Shown: positions 9,938 through 18,726 of the stretch, piece after piece | Layout: each line of letters begins with the position of its first letter | How positions within the stretch are numbered: the first letter of the stretch is position 1 | Origin: CALBPI01 sp039821605 | GTDB taxonomy: Bacteria; Pseudomonadota; Gammaproteobacteria; Steroidobacterales; Woeseiaceae | Assembly (NCBI GenBank): GCA_039821605.1 | Contig: JBCBNV010000005.1 | Coordinates: 1 to 64,000 of the forward strand | Length of the DNA: 64,000 nucleotides | Direction: 5' to 3' | Notes under the pieces: model-generated | The model's database searches: none | Told to the model about the DNA's origin: nothing | Seen by the model: the letters and a program-made list of their open reading frames with translations, nothing else | Position numbers and translations under genes: made by a program

Positions 9938-10324
9938 TCAAGGGTTTTCGGGCTCCGGCGCCGCCGCATCGCGCTGGTGCACGAGCTTACCGTTGATCTC
10001 GGCGCCAATCGCCATCTCGATGAGGTTGTAGTAGACGTTGCCGATCACGCGCGCCGTCGGCCCAAGCTCCACGCGCGCATTGGCAATAACGTCACCCTTC
10101 ACAAGCCCGTTGAGCACGACGTTGGGCACCTGCACGTTGCCGTGGATCTCGCCGTTCTCGCTGACTGACAGTGTCGAGCTTTCGTCCGCATCGGCGATGA
10201 CGCCCCCATTGACGATGCCGTCGATGTGGCTCGCGCCCGTGAAGTGCAGGTCGCCGCTCACGCGCGATGCAGCCCCCACGAGCGTTTCGATCGAGACGTT
10301 CCTGCGTTTGTTCTTGCCCAGCAT
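9938..10324 (-). CDS. Bactofilin (polymer-forming cytoskeletal protein)
   Basis: A 128-residue protein with the repetitive glycine/hydrophobic beta-helix of bactofilins (for example HFTGASHIDGIVNG, GEIHGNVQVPNVVLNG, LVKGDVIANARVELG). It would self-assemble without nucleotides into filaments near the membrane, often with roles in cell shape or wall synthesis. It follows the DUF6776 membrane protein gene by 30 bp, an association consistent with a membrane partner. No transmembrane segment is seen. Confidence 0.9.
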   Translation of the reverse strand: MLGKNKRRNVSIETLVGAASRVSGDLHFTGASHIDGIVNGGVIADADESSTLSVSENGEIHGNVQVPNVVLNGLVKGDVIANARVELGPTARVIGNVYYNLIEMAIGAEINGKLVHQRDAAAPEPENP

Positions 10325-10354
10325 GCTCAGCCTTGTGTTGCTGTTGGTGTGTGA

Positions 10355-11056
10355 TCAACCCGTCGAGGTCGACCAGTCGAATGTCTGGCGGATGCCCTTG
10401 TTGCCGCGCCCGCTTGGTGCGAGTTCGATATTGATGCGCTGCGGCGTAAAGCCCTCGGGCATCTTGAGCTCCCGCTCAAAGTCCTGGAAGTAGCGAAACC
10501 CGTAGTTCCAGCGCGCGCTGCCATCGGGCGGCAGCAATTGCGCGAAGGGCAGGCTCACGACTTCACCGTTCATCGCGCCGTCCACGGAAATCTGCACCTT
10601 GCCGTAGACCTGGCGGTGGTGCTGCTTGACCTGGACCACGACCATACGCAAGCGGTAGCGATCGGGTTCCGTGCCACGCACGACCTCTAGGTCCTGGATG
10701 CGCAGGCCGCTCTCGCTCTCTTCGGGCGAGATGATGCCGCGGTAGAACGCGATGGCCTCGCGTTGCTCCTGGATCTTCTCCTGCAGCTCACGCAGGGTGC
10801 CGCTGACTTCGCGGTAGGTTTCCTGCTCCGTCTTTGCCGTCGTCTCGAGCTGGATGCGTGCCTCATCGAGATCCCGAACCTCGGCCTCGAGCTCGGCAAT
10901 GCGGTCCTCGAGCCGGGTTGCCGCTTCACCGGCTGCAAAGCGGTTGAAGCCCGCATGGATGCGGCCCATTTCGTAGAGCAGGTAGCCGCCCACACCCAGC
11001 GCCGCGAGGGTCGCGGTGACAAGTACGGCAGTTCGATTGCGGGCAGGCTTGGTCAC
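10355..11056 (-). CDS. DUF6776-like membrane protein with coiled coil
   Basis: A 233-residue protein: a short basic N-terminus, one transmembrane helix (about residues 11-29), a charged coiled coil (about 45-105), and a beta-rich C-terminal periplasmic domain containing PDRYRLRMVVVQV and RWNYGFRYFQDFE. It matches what I recall of DUF6776 proteins found upstream of bactofilin genes. Function is unknown; the single-pass topology and position suggest a partner or anchor for the bactofilin. Confidence 0.75.
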   Translation of the reverse strand: MTKPARNRTAVLVTATLAALGVGGYLLYEMGRIHAGFNRFAAGEAATRLEDRIAELEAEVRDLDEARIQLETTAKTEQETYREVSGTLRELQEKIQEQREAIAFYRGIISPEESESGLRIQDLEVVRGTEPDRYRLRMVVVQVKQHHRQVYGKVQISVDGAMNGEVVSLPFAQLLPPDGSARWNYGFRYFQDFERELKMPEGFTPQRINIELAPSGRGNKGIRQTFDWSTSTG

Positions 11057-11145
11057 GGGATCGTTCGGTTCTCAGGCATCAGTTCAAACGCACGCGCATG
11101 GTACGCTTGTCGCCGTTTTGCGGGAAGTGACGCCATTCACACGTC

Positions 11146-11571
11146 ATGACATACCTTGTTCTGAAGTCGCTGCACATCGTCTTTATGGTGACGTGGTTCG
11201 CAGGCTTGTTCTACCTGCCGCGCCTGTTCATATACCACCGTGCCGCCGACGACACGATCAGCCTCGACCGATTCGTGGTCATGTCGCGACGCCTGTACGG
11301 CATCATGACGCTGGGCGCCGCGCTGACGCTGGTGTTCGGCGTGGCCATTCTGTTCATCCGAACAGACCTGCTGACGGCAGGCTGGTTCCACGCCAAGCTG
11401 GTCTTGCTGCTGGGTCTCGCCGTCTACCACGGGTATTGCAAGCGCATCATGCGCGAACTGGCCGAGGGCCGCTGCACGCGCAGCGACCGCTGGCTCCGGT
11501 TCTACAATGAAGTGCCCGTGCTGCCGCTGTTCGGCATCGTCTTCCTGGCGATACTGAAGCCTGCGTTCTAG
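11146..11571 (+). CDS. hemJ: Protoporphyrinogen IX oxidase HemJ (CopD/UPF0093 family)
   Basis: A 141-residue integral membrane protein with four hydrophobic helices. The conserved histidine H10 lies in KSLHIVFMVTWFAGLFYLPR, with H82/K84 in WFHAKL and the FYNEVP signature near residue 121. HemJ oxidises protoporphyrinogen IX to protoporphyrin IX in haem synthesis and binds haem through the first histidine. The start is ATG at 11146, 89 bp from the divergent DUF6776 gene. CopD-like copper proteins are distant relatives, but the FNEVP motif favours HemJ. Confidence 0.88.
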   Translation: MTYLVLKSLHIVFMVTWFAGLFYLPRLFIYHRAADDTISLDRFVVMSRRLYGIMTLGAALTLVFGVAILFIRTDLLTAGWFHAKLVLLLGLAVYHGYCKRIMRELAEGRCTRSDRWLRFYNEVPVLPLFGIVFLAILKPAF

Positions 11572-11574
11572 CGC

Positions 11575-12156
11575 TTAACGCTCCGCGTCGAGCAGGCCGG
11601 CGCGCCTCAGGTCCTTGAGAAACATCGAACGCCATCGGTGCGGCCACCAGCGTGGCTGCGGCGGCGGGCCGTCGGGATGCAGGTGCGCGGCGAGTTCGTG
11701 TAAGGCGCGCGCGTAGACGCGGCGCTTGAAGTAGATGACCTCGTTTACGGGGCGCCAGTAGTCGACCCAGCGCCAGCGATCAAACTCGGGCTTGTCGGTG
11801 AGATCGAGTCGGAGCCGGTCCTCGCCCGATACGAGCTTCATGATGAACCAGCGCTGTTTCTGGCCGATGCACAACGGCTGTGTGTTGCGGCGCACGTAGC
11901 GTTCCGGAAGCTTGTAGGGAATCCAGTCGATAGTGCTGCCGAGCAGCGCCACATCGTCTGCCGTCAGGCCGAGCTCCTCTTCGAGCTCACGGTACATGGC
12001 CTCTTCCGCGGACTCACCGGGTGCAACACCGCCCTGCGGAAACTGCCAGCCTTTGCGGCCGGCACGCCCGGCCAGCAACAGCCGGCCATCGTCGTTAGCG
12101 ACAATAATGCCGACGTTGGCCCGGTAGCCATTCTCGTCGATCTGGTCGGAATTCAT
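11575..12156 (-). CDS. rppH: RNA pyrophosphohydrolase
   Basis: A Nudix hydrolase that removes pyrophosphate from the 5' end of triphosphorylated mRNAs and so starts decay. The 193-residue protein has RANVGIIV near the start, GWQFPQGG, and a complete Nudix box at about residues 42-64 (REx2EELG pattern). The PEFDRWRWVDYW segment is typical of RppH. The C-terminal tail after residue 160 is proline- and tryptophan-rich. It is convergent with hemJ, with a 3-bp gap. Confidence 0.95.
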   Translation of the reverse strand: MNSDQIDENGYRANVGIIVANDDGRLLLAGRAGRKGWQFPQGGVAPGESAEEAMYRELEEELGLTADDVALLGSTIDWIPYKLPERYVRRNTQPLCIGQKQRWFIMKLVSGEDRLRLDLTDKPEFDRWRWVDYWRPVNEVIYFKRRVYARALHELAAHLHPDGPPPQPRWWPHRWRSMFLKDLRRAGLLDAER

Positions 12157-12246
12157 GCGTCAGCGCCCCCGTGCCAGTATTCTTCCACATTCATCTGGGC
12201 CGCTCCACAGCGCCCGCTATGCCCCACAGGACGGCGCCCGGGCCCC

Positions 12247-13251
12247 ATGCAGGAACTCGTATTGACACCCCAGCGCCCGCTGCGACTCACGGGCCTCCTG
12301 CTCATTGCAGCGCTCGCAAGCCTGGCATTCGCGATGGCGGCGGGCAGCGACGGCGTGCGCCCGGGGCTCATCGCGGACGCGCTATCGGGCGGGCTTGCGG
12401 CCGATGATGCGCGCGTCGTTCTCGAGCTGCGCCTGCCCCGCGCGCTCTCCGCTTTTGCCGTGGGCGGCCTGCTGGCCGTGGCCGGCGTGCTCATGCAGGT
12501 CCTGCTCCGTAACCCGCTCGCGGACCCTTACGTCTTGGGTACGAGCGGCGGCGCGGCCTTGGCGGCGTTGGCAGCGATCCTCGCCGGCTTCGGTGCCGTG
12601 GCCGTCGATGCTGCGGCCTTCGTGGGCGCGGCCGTCGCCACGCTCATCGTGTTTGGCATTGGCGGTCTGCGCACGGGATTCGCGCCTACCCTGTTGCTGC
12701 TCACCGGTGTCGTGCTCGCCAGCGGCTTCGGTGCCGGCGTGAGCCTGCTTCTCGCCATCAGCCCCGACGCGACGCTGCGTGGGATGTTGTTCTGGCTCAT
12801 GGGCGACTTCAGCCTGGCGCTCTCGCCGCAGGCCCCGCTGGCCGCGCTGTCCGTTGCCGTTGTCGTGGGCCTGCTCATGGCGCGCGCCCTGGACGTGCTC
12901 GCGCAGTCGCCCGAACGGGCGCTGCTGCTGGGGCTGCCGCTCACGCGCACGCGCATCAGCGTGTTGTTGTTTGCGTCACTGCTGACCGCCTACGCTGTGA
13001 CACAGGCGGGCTCGATCGGCTTCGTGGGGCTCGTCGTACCGCACCTCGTGCGCGGCGTCACGGGCGTGCGCCATGCCGCGTTGCTGCCTGCGTCGGCCGT
13101 GGCCGGCGGCTGCCTGCTGGTGATCGCAGACACGCTGTCACGCACAGTGCTCGCGCCGCGTCAGTTGCCCGTGGGTACGCTCACGGCACTCATCGGCGTG
13201 CCGCTGTTTCTTTACCTGCTACGCCAGACGCTGCCCGCGCGCGAACGCTGA
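12247..13251 (+). CDS. btuC: FecCD/BtuC family ABC transporter permease
   Basis: A 334-residue inner-membrane permease with about ten hydrophobic helices and the family hallmarks LRLPRALSAF, VLMQVLLRNPLADPYVLGTSGGA and SIGFVGLVVPHLVR. The family imports cobalamin, haem or ferric siderophores. No ATPase or binding protein is adjacent. The window holds BtuD-like (23494), BtuB (25524) and BtuF (27878) but no other permease of this family, so cobalamin is the likely substrate. That assignment is inference; no cobalamin riboswitch precedes it. It is convergent with fbpC. Confidence 0.78.
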   Translation: MQELVLTPQRPLRLTGLLLIAALASLAFAMAAGSDGVRPGLIADALSGGLAADDARVVLELRLPRALSAFAVGGLLAVAGVLMQVLLRNPLADPYVLGTSGGAALAALAAILAGFGAVAVDAAAFVGAAVATLIVFGIGGLRTGFAPTLLLLTGVVLASGFGAGVSLLLAISPDATLRGMLFWLMGDFSLALSPQAPLAALSVAVVVGLLMARALDVLAQSPERALLLGLPLTRTRISVLLFASLLTAYAVTQAGSIGFVGLVVPHLVRGVTGVRHAALLPASAVAGGCLLVIADTLSRTVLAPRQLPVGTLTALIGVPLFLYLLRQTLPARER

Positions 13252-13260
13252 GTGTCATCC

Positions 13261-14298
13261 TCAGGCGGCGGGAAACGCCACCACGTGCTCGGTGTCGAGC
13301 GCGATGCCAATCTCGCAGCCGATAGGGTGGTTGTGGTGGCTTGGCACGAGCGACTGCAGGCGCGTGCCACTCTCGAGCTCAAGCTCGTAGAGAAACACGG
13401 CGCCACGAAACTCTTTGTCGATAACCCGCGCCTTGAGCGGGGCGTCGTCGATGTGCACGACATCGTCGGGGCGCAGCAGGATGTCGACGGCATCGCCCGC
13501 GCTCAAGTCTTCGGGCAGCCGGCCGCGCAGCGGGCCGATCTCGGTGTCAATGTGCCCGTTCGCGGTGACCGTGCCTGGCAGCCAGCCACCTCCCCCGACA
13601 AAGTCCGCGATCTCGCGCGTCGCGGGCCGGTGGTAGATGTCGTACGCCGGGTCCCACTGCAGCAACTGGCCACGGCGCAGCACGCCGATGTCATCGGCCA
13701 GCGCAAACGCCTCGGCCTGATCGTGGGTCACGAACAGCGCCGTCATGTCGAGCGCATGCAAGACGGACCGCACCTCCTGGCCGAGCTGGCGGCGCAGACC
13801 AGCGTCGAGACTCGAGAACGGCTCGTCCATAAGCAGCAGCTTGGGACGCCGCACCAGCGAGCGCGCGAGCGCCACGCGTTGCTGCTGCCCACCGGACAAC
13901 TCGTGCGGCATGCGCGCAGCAAAGTCCTGCATCGACACGAGCTCGAGCATGCGTGCGACTTCATCGTCGCGGGATGCGGCGGGCCGGTCGTGCAGGCCGA
14001 AGGCCACGTTGTCGGCGACGGACAGATGCGGCAACAACGCAAAGTCCTGGAACACCATCCCCACGGGCCGGTGCTCCGGTGGCGTGTGGTTGCCATTGCC
14101 CGCGTGCTCAACCCCATCGATGACGATGCGCCCCGAGGCAATCGACTCGAACCCCGCAATGCAGCGCAGCAGCGTGGTCTTGCCGCAACCCGAGCTGCCG
14201 AGCAGGCAACCAATGCGCCCGGCGCCGAGCTCGAGCGACAGCGCATTGAGCACCTGAGTGCTGCCATAGCGCTGACTGACGTTGTCGACCGTGAGCAT
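13261..14298 (-). CDS. fbpC: Ferric iron ABC transporter ATP-binding protein
   Basis: A 345-residue ATPase. Walker A is GSSGCGKT near residue 37, signature LSGGQQQR, Walker B LLLMDEPFSSLD, followed by a C-terminal TOBE-like regulatory domain. Start at MLTVDNV (14298), where the ATG shares one base with the fbpB stop (TGATG). Third gene of fbpA-fbpB-fbpC. It energises Fe3+ import and is controlled from the Fur-boxed promoter upstream of fbpA. Confidence 0.92.
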   Translation of the reverse strand: MLTVDNVSQRYGSTQVLNALSLELGAGRIGCLLGSSGCGKTTLLRCIAGFESIASGRIVIDGVEHAGNGNHTPPEHRPVGMVFQDFALLPHLSVADNVAFGLHDRPAASRDDEVARMLELVSMQDFAARMPHELSGGQQQRVALARSLVRRPKLLLMDEPFSSLDAGLRRQLGQEVRSVLHALDMTALFVTHDQAEAFALADDIGVLRRGQLLQWDPAYDIYHRPATREIADFVGGGGWLPGTVTANGHIDTEIGPLRGRLPEDLSAGDAVDILLRPDDVVHIDDAPLKARVIDKEFRGAVFLYELELESGTRLQSLVPSHHNHPIGCEIGIALDTEHVVAFPAA

Positions 14299-15905
14299 CA
14301 GCCGCCTCCCGCGTCGTCGCCCGTGCGGCGGTGCAGCCAGAGCACGGGAACGAGACCCGCGCAGACGATCGCGATGGCCGGAATCGCGGCGCGCTCCCAC
14401 TCACCCTCGACGGTCATGTTGAACACCCGCACTGACAGCGTGTCCCAGTTGAACGGACGTGTGATGAGTGTGATCGGAAGCTCTTTCATGACGTCGACGA
14501 ATACGAGCAAGGCGGCCGTGGCGATGCCGCCGCGCAGTATCGGTACATGCACCCGCGTGAGCAAGCGCACGCCCGTCGCGCCCAGGCCGCGTGCCGCGTC
14601 GTCGATGCGCGGCGTGATGCGCTCAAACGCGCTGCCCAGCGGTCCGTAGGCCACGGCCATGAACCGCGCCGCGTAGGCAAACAACATGACGGCCAGCGTA
14701 CCTGTGAGCGTGATCGTCACCCCGGGCGAAAACCAGCGCGCAACGCCCGTCAGCGCATGGCCCAGCCCCGCAACGACCACGAAGAAGGCGACCGCGAGCA
14801 CGGTGCCCGGCAACGCGTAACCCAGCGTGGCGATGCGCGCACTGGCTGCCGTGACACGGCCCGGCGCGCGGCGCTCGCTGTACCCGAGCAACAAACCCAG
14901 CACCGTGACGATGCCGGCCGCGAGCGACGCCAAAACCAGGCTCGCGCGGAAGTACTCGAGGTAGCGGGCGCTGAACTCACCGTCGAGCGACGACACGCCC
15001 CACACGATGAGCTGGCCCGCAGGCAGGGCGAACGCGAACGTGAACAACGCCACACAAAACGCCGTCGCGGCGATGCCATGCCAGCCGCGCAGCACGATGC
15101 AATTCGAACCCTGCGTGCGGCCGGTCGTCGCGTAGCGCGCACCACCCCGGGCCCAGCGCTCGAGCGACAGCGCCACCACGACCAGCAGCATGAGCAGCAC
15201 CGACATCTGCAGCGCGGCGCTCAGGGAGAACAGCTCGAACCACGCCCCGTAGATGGCCGTCGTGTAGGTATCGAAATTGAACACCTTGACGGTGCCGAAA
15301 TCGGCCATGGTGTCCATGCACACAAGCGCCACACCCGCGGCCAGCCAGGGACGCGCCAGTGGCAGTGCCACACGCCGAAAGCCGCGCGCCCGCGACAGGC
15401 CCAGAGACTGTGCGACCTCGAGGCTCGCGATCCCCTGGGTGCGAAACGCCTGGCGCGCCAACAGGTACACGTAGGGGTACAGCGTGAGCGACAGGCAGCA
15501 CGCTGCAGCCAGGCCGGCCGAGGGATCGGGCAGCGGCAAGCCGATGTCCCGCATGACGCTCGGCAGCGGCGCCCCGTAGGCAAAAAACCCGGAGAGCGCG
15601 AAGGCGATCACGTAACCTGGCATCGCCAATGGCAGCAGCAGCGCCCAGCTGAAGAACCGGCGCCCAGGATAGTCGCACACGGCCGTCAGCCAGCCCGCGA
15701 CGGCACCCAAGACCAGCGTCGCGAGCCCGACCACCACCACCAGCCAGACGGTGTTGGCCGTGACCTCGGGCAGCACGTAGCGCGACAGATGGCCCCACTC
15801 GCCGCTCGGTGTCAGGAACGATGCAGCGACCACGGCCAGTGGCGCGAGGGTGAGCGCCGCAATCGCCAGTGCCGGCAGAGTCCAGAGTCGCACGCCGGCC
15901 TTCAC
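14298..15905 (-). CDS. fbpB: Ferric iron ABC transporter permease
   Basis: A 535-residue permease made of two fused binding-protein-dependent transport domains, about twelve helices in all. Each half has the EAA-type loop, seen as SLEVAQSLGLSRARGFRRVALPLARP in two halves of the family pattern and as IDDAARGLGATG in the second. This duplicated architecture is typical of FbpB/SfuB/HitB. Start codon is GTG at 15905, 17 bp after fbpA. It would carry Fe3+ delivered by FbpA across the inner membrane. Confidence 0.93.
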   Translation of the reverse strand: MKAGVRLWTLPALAIAALTLAPLAVVAASFLTPSGEWGHLSRYVLPEVTANTVWLVVVVGLATLVLGAVAGWLTAVCDYPGRRFFSWALLLPLAMPGYVIAFALSGFFAYGAPLPSVMRDIGLPLPDPSAGLAAACCLSLTLYPYVYLLARQAFRTQGIASLEVAQSLGLSRARGFRRVALPLARPWLAAGVALVCMDTMADFGTVKVFNFDTYTTAIYGAWFELFSLSAALQMSVLLMLLVVVALSLERWARGGARYATTGRTQGSNCIVLRGWHGIAATAFCVALFTFAFALPAGQLIVWGVSSLDGEFSARYLEYFRASLVLASLAAGIVTVLGLLLGYSERRAPGRVTAASARIATLGYALPGTVLAVAFFVVVAGLGHALTGVARWFSPGVTITLTGTLAVMLFAYAARFMAVAYGPLGSAFERITPRIDDAARGLGATGVRLLTRVHVPILRGGIATAALLVFVDVMKELPITLITRPFNWDTLSVRVFNMTVEGEWERAAIPAIAIVCAGLVPVLWLHRRTGDDAGGG

Positions 15906-15922
15906 GTGATTCCGTCAGGCAA

Positions 15923-16981
15923 TCAACGATAGCCCGCGCGGTCCATGAGGCGGACGGCGTCGGCTTGCAGCCGACCCGCATCGACGAGCGGCTGGTCGCT
16001 GGGTGTGTAGTCTCCCCAGGCCGCTACGACCGGGTCGTCCTCGGTGCCTGCAAGCACCGGGAACTCGAGGTTGCGACTCGCAAACTGGGCCTGCCCTTCG
16101 GCGCCGGCCAGCCACTCGAGCAACTGTTTCGCACCCTCGGGGTTGGCCGCGTTGGCGACGATGCCGGCACCCGAAACGTTGACGTGTACGCCACCGACCT
16201 CGGCGCCGGGGAAAAACAGTCCGACGGGCAGCTCAGCATTGTCGCGTTGCAGGCGGCCCAGGTAATACGTGTTGACGACGCCCACATCGCAACGGCCGTC
16301 GGCAATGGCCTCGATGAGGCGGGTGTCGTTCGAGGTCGGGTCAATGGCGAGGTTGTCGACCCAGCCGCGCACGATCTCTTCGGTCTTTTCTTCGCCGTGG
16401 CGAGCAATCATGAGTGCGACCAGCGACTGGTTGTAGACCTTCTTTGACGTGCGCAGGCAGAGACGCCCCTGCCACTTCGGATCAGCCAGATCTTCGTAAC
16501 CCACAAGATCATCGGCCGACAGCTCGCGCGCGTCATACACGATCGTGCGCGCACGCAGCGACAGGCCAAACCATCGCCCCTCGGGATCGCGGAGGTAGTC
16601 GGGCACCGTGGCGTTCAGCACATCGGAGGTGGTGGACCGCAGCACGCCCTGCTCCGCGGCGAACCAGAGGTTGCCGGCATCGACGGTCAACAGCACGCTC
16701 GCGGGCGTGTTCTCGCCTTCGGCCTGCAGGCGCGCGATGAGCGGCTGCGGGTCGTCAGTGATGTACTCGACGGGAACGCCAGTTGCTTCGGTGAATGCCG
16801 TGAAGATGGGCGCGATGAGCTGCTCGGCGCGCGAGGAATACACCACCACGGCCTCGGGGACTTCTGGCGCCGCAGCCGTCCCTGCCGGCGCATCCTCCGA
16901 GTCACGGCCGCAACCGGCCACCACCAGCACTGCGGCAAGAGCCGCCACACGCAAGATCTTTACGTCGAGCACGATGCCCAC
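15923..16981 (-). CDS. fbpA: Ferric iron-binding lipoprotein of ABC transporter
   Basis: Captures Fe3+ outside the inner membrane and passes it to FbpB. It has an N-terminal lipoprotein signal ending VVAGC (C24) and the paired tyrosine iron ligands Y239-Y240 in VVNTYYLG. The first possible start is GTG at 16981. A second GTG three codons later (16972) is preceded by AGGTGG at a good 5-nt spacing, and I consider it the more likely true start. The promoter and Fur box lie immediately upstream, giving an unusually short 5' leader. The overall fold matches family 1 extracellular solute-binding proteins. Confidence 0.93.
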   Translation of the reverse strand: MGIVLDVKILRVAALAAVLVVAGCGRDSEDAPAGTAAAPEVPEAVVVYSSRAEQLIAPIFTAFTEATGVPVEYITDDPQPLIARLQAEGENTPASVLLTVDAGNLWFAAEQGVLRSTTSDVLNATVPDYLRDPEGRWFGLSLRARTIVYDARELSADDLVGYEDLADPKWQGRLCLRTSKKVYNQSLVALMIARHGEEKTEEIVRGWVDNLAIDPTSNDTRLIEAIADGRCDVGVVNTYYLGRLQRDNAELPVGLFFPGAEVGGVHVNVSGAGIVANAANPEGAKQLLEWLAGAEGQAQFASRNLEFPVLAGTEDDPVVAAWGDYTPSDQPLVDAGRLQADAVRLMDRAGYR

Positions 16982-16993
16982 CTTATCCGTAAA

Positions 16994-17008
16994 TGAGAAT
17001 GATTCTCA
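16994..17008. promoter_or_regulatory. Fur box controlling fbpABC
   Basis: Perfect palindrome TGAGAAT-G-ATTCTCA, which fits the 7-1-7 core of the Fur operator. It begins directly downstream of the predicted fbpA -10 and covers the expected transcription start. Iron-loaded Fur bound here would block transcription of the ferric iron importer. Confidence 0.93.
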
Positions 17009-17036
17009 ATTATCCGGGCCTGACGGCGCCGGTCAA
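17009..17036 (-). promoter_or_regulatory. fbpA sigma-70 promoter
   Basis: Minus-strand -35 TTGACC (complement 17031-17036), 16-bp spacer, -10 GATAAT (complement 17009-17014). The -10 abuts the Fur palindrome. The -35 lies next to the end of the upstream diguanylate cyclase gene, so the whole regulatory region is only about 57 bp. Confidence 0.75.
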
Positions 17037-17038
17037 GC

Positions 17039-18127
17039 TCACTCCGCGCGTGCGACCCGATCGCGGCCGCTCGACTTGGCCGAATACATGGCCAGGTCGG
17101 CCATCTTGAGCAGGCGCTCGCCGACAGACTTGTTGTCGCCCTCCTCATCTGCAGGCCGAAGACCCGCCACGCCAATTGAGACGGTGACCTGCAACGGCTC
17201 GTCGTCGGGCAACGCGATGGGTGTGGCCGACACCGCCTCGCGTATGCGCTCGGCGAGCAACATGGCGTCGTCTACCTCGGTCGCCGGCAGCAGAATCACG
17301 AACTCCTCGCCACCATAGCGGGCCGCGACGTCGCTTGAGCGCACCTCGGCGTCAACGCGGTGCGCGCATTCAGCGAGCACGATGTCCCCGGCATGGTGGC
17401 CGTGCTCGTCGTTGACGCGCTTGAAGTGATCGAGATCCAGGAACAGGCACGCGAGCGAGGTCTTCTCGCGACGGGCGCGCGACAGCTCTTCGGCGAGGCG
17501 CAGCTGCAGATAGCGCCGGTTGTGCCAGCCCGTAAGCACGTCAGTAAAACCACTGCGCAGGAGACGGGCACGGTTGACGGTGTTTTCGAGTGCGAACGAT
17601 GCGATCACACCGAGGTGTGCAAGGAAGTCACTGGCCAGGCCACGCCGATAACGTTCGGGATCGCGGCTCGCGAGGTTCAGGCTGCCGATGAGCTTGTCCT
17701 GGCGACGCAGGCCGATCATGGCGATGCTCGCGTAGGGGTCGCGGCCGAAGACCAGCTGATGGTCGGCCGTGCGGTACGCGCCGAGCCACGGTCGATGCAG
17801 GCTGGCGTATTGCGGCGCCACGCCTGTCAGCGCATCAAAGAACTTCACGTCGGGGGGGGCGGTCTTGCCCGAACCGCCCTCGGCAATCAGCAAGTGGCGA
17901 ATCTCGTGGTCGGGGTCGCAGAGCACGAGGGTGACCTGGTCAACGGCGAAGCTGTCAGCAAGACCTCGCGTCAGCCGCTTGAACAACTCGCGTAGATTTC
18001 CGGCGGTGAGAATATCGAGCTCGCGCTGCTGCGACTTCCGCAGCAAGCTCTCATTGTGTCGCGCCTCGTCCTTCATGAGCCGCATCTGCTGGCGCAGCTT
18101 GCGCAGATCAGCGGTGCTCTCGCTCAT
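17039..18127 (-). CDS. Diguanylate cyclase, DUF484/GAF-like sensor plus GGDEF
   Basis: A soluble 362-residue signalling protein. The N-terminal coiled coil (about residues 5-45) leads into a DUF484/GAF-like domain (about 50-190), then a GGDEF domain with an intact active site GGEEF in RYGGEEFVILLPA. An I-site RSSD lies five residues upstream, so product inhibition by c-di-GMP is likely. No membrane segment. It should make c-di-GMP from two GTP. Start at MSESTADL (18127). It sits next to the ferric uptake operon on the same strand, but the Fur promoter separates them. Confidence 0.9.
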   Translation of the reverse strand: MSESTADLRKLRQQMRLMKDEARHNESLLRKSQQRELDILTAGNLRELFKRLTRGLADSFAVDQVTLVLCDPDHEIRHLLIAEGGSGKTAPPDVKFFDALTGVAPQYASLHRPWLGAYRTADHQLVFGRDPYASIAMIGLRRQDKLIGSLNLASRDPERYRRGLASDFLAHLGVIASFALENTVNRARLLRSGFTDVLTGWHNRRYLQLRLAEELSRARREKTSLACLFLDLDHFKRVNDEHGHHAGDIVLAECAHRVDAEVRSSDVAARYGGEEFVILLPATEVDDAMLLAERIREAVSATPIALPDDEPLQVTVSIGVAGLRPADEEGDNKSVGERLLKMADLAMYSAKSSGRDRVARAE

Positions 18128-18249
18128 GATCGGTGCGCGCCGCAAGCGCGGGCGGTTGGGGCGCCGGTGCCGGTTCGTGACAAGGGTTTCGCCTTGTTTT
18201 GCCTGCCCCCAAGCGTCTCACAAACGCAGCCGTTTGTCGTTCGACCACA

Positions 18250-18277
18250 ACCGCCGCCGGCCAGAGCCGGCGGCGGT
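18250..18277. repeat. Perfect 12-bp inverted repeat
   Basis: ACCGCCGCCGGC, loop CAGA, GCCGGCGGCGGT. It is a strong hairpin downstream of the Arg/His-rich gene when read on the minus strand. Neither strand has a T tract after it, so it does not fit a simple intrinsic terminator. It could protect the 3' end of the mRNA or act in a Rho-assisted stop. Confidence 0.6.
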
Positions 18278-18285
18278 CGGTGCCC

Positions 18286-18726
18286 CTAGTCAAGGGCTTC
18301 GCGGACGATGCCATAGGCGACGGCACCCAGCAGGACATCCTCAAGGTCGGCGTAGTAGATGATGTCGCCGCGGTGATGACGACGACCGTGACGGTAGCGG
18401 TAGCCGCGCGGGTCGTAGTGCACGCGGAACTGACGGCGCCATTTTCGGTGCTGCAGTCGGTGCGCACGACGGTCGTGCTGCCAGTGGTGGCGGTGCACGT
18501 GCGGGTAGCCACGGCGGTGCGCGCGGCGGTGCGCGCGACGGTCCGCGCGGCGATCTACGCGGCGGTCCGCACGTCGGTCCGCACGTCTGTCGGCACGAAG
18601 GTCGTCGCGGTAGTCGCGTTCGGAAACTCTGTGGCCGTCACGGTGTGCGGGACCATGGGCCTCGGCGGCGACCGGCAGCGAGCCGATCATGACCACGGTG
18701 GCGAGTGTGGCAATCAGTTTGTTCAT
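18286..18726 (-). CDS. Secreted Arg/His-rich repeat protein
   Basis: A 146-residue protein with a clean signal peptide (ending ...VAAEAHG, cleavage near residue 22-24). A run of about eight tandem four-residue units of the type DRRA/DRRV/HRRA spans residues 45-75, followed by a histidine- and arginine-rich stretch (HVHRHHWQHDRR). A short hydrophobic C-terminus follows (LEDVLLGAVAYGIV). A strong ribosome site AGAGGAGT precedes ATG at 18726. It is very basic and would be exported. Metal binding by the histidines or binding to nucleic acid or envelope polyanions are possible; neither is shown. Confidence 0.72.
   Translation of the reverse strand: MNKLIATLATVVMIGSLPVAAEAHGPAHRDGHRVSERDYRDDLRADRRADRRADRRVDRRADRRAHRRAHRRGYPHVHRHHWQHDRRAHRLQHRKWRRQFRVHYDPRGYRYRHGRRHHRGDIIYYADLEDVLLGAVAYGIVREALD

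Noticed and set aside
18530..18600. Short direct DNA repeats resembling a CRISPR
   Set aside because: They are 12-bp codon repeats within the Arg/His-rich gene, in frame and without spacers.
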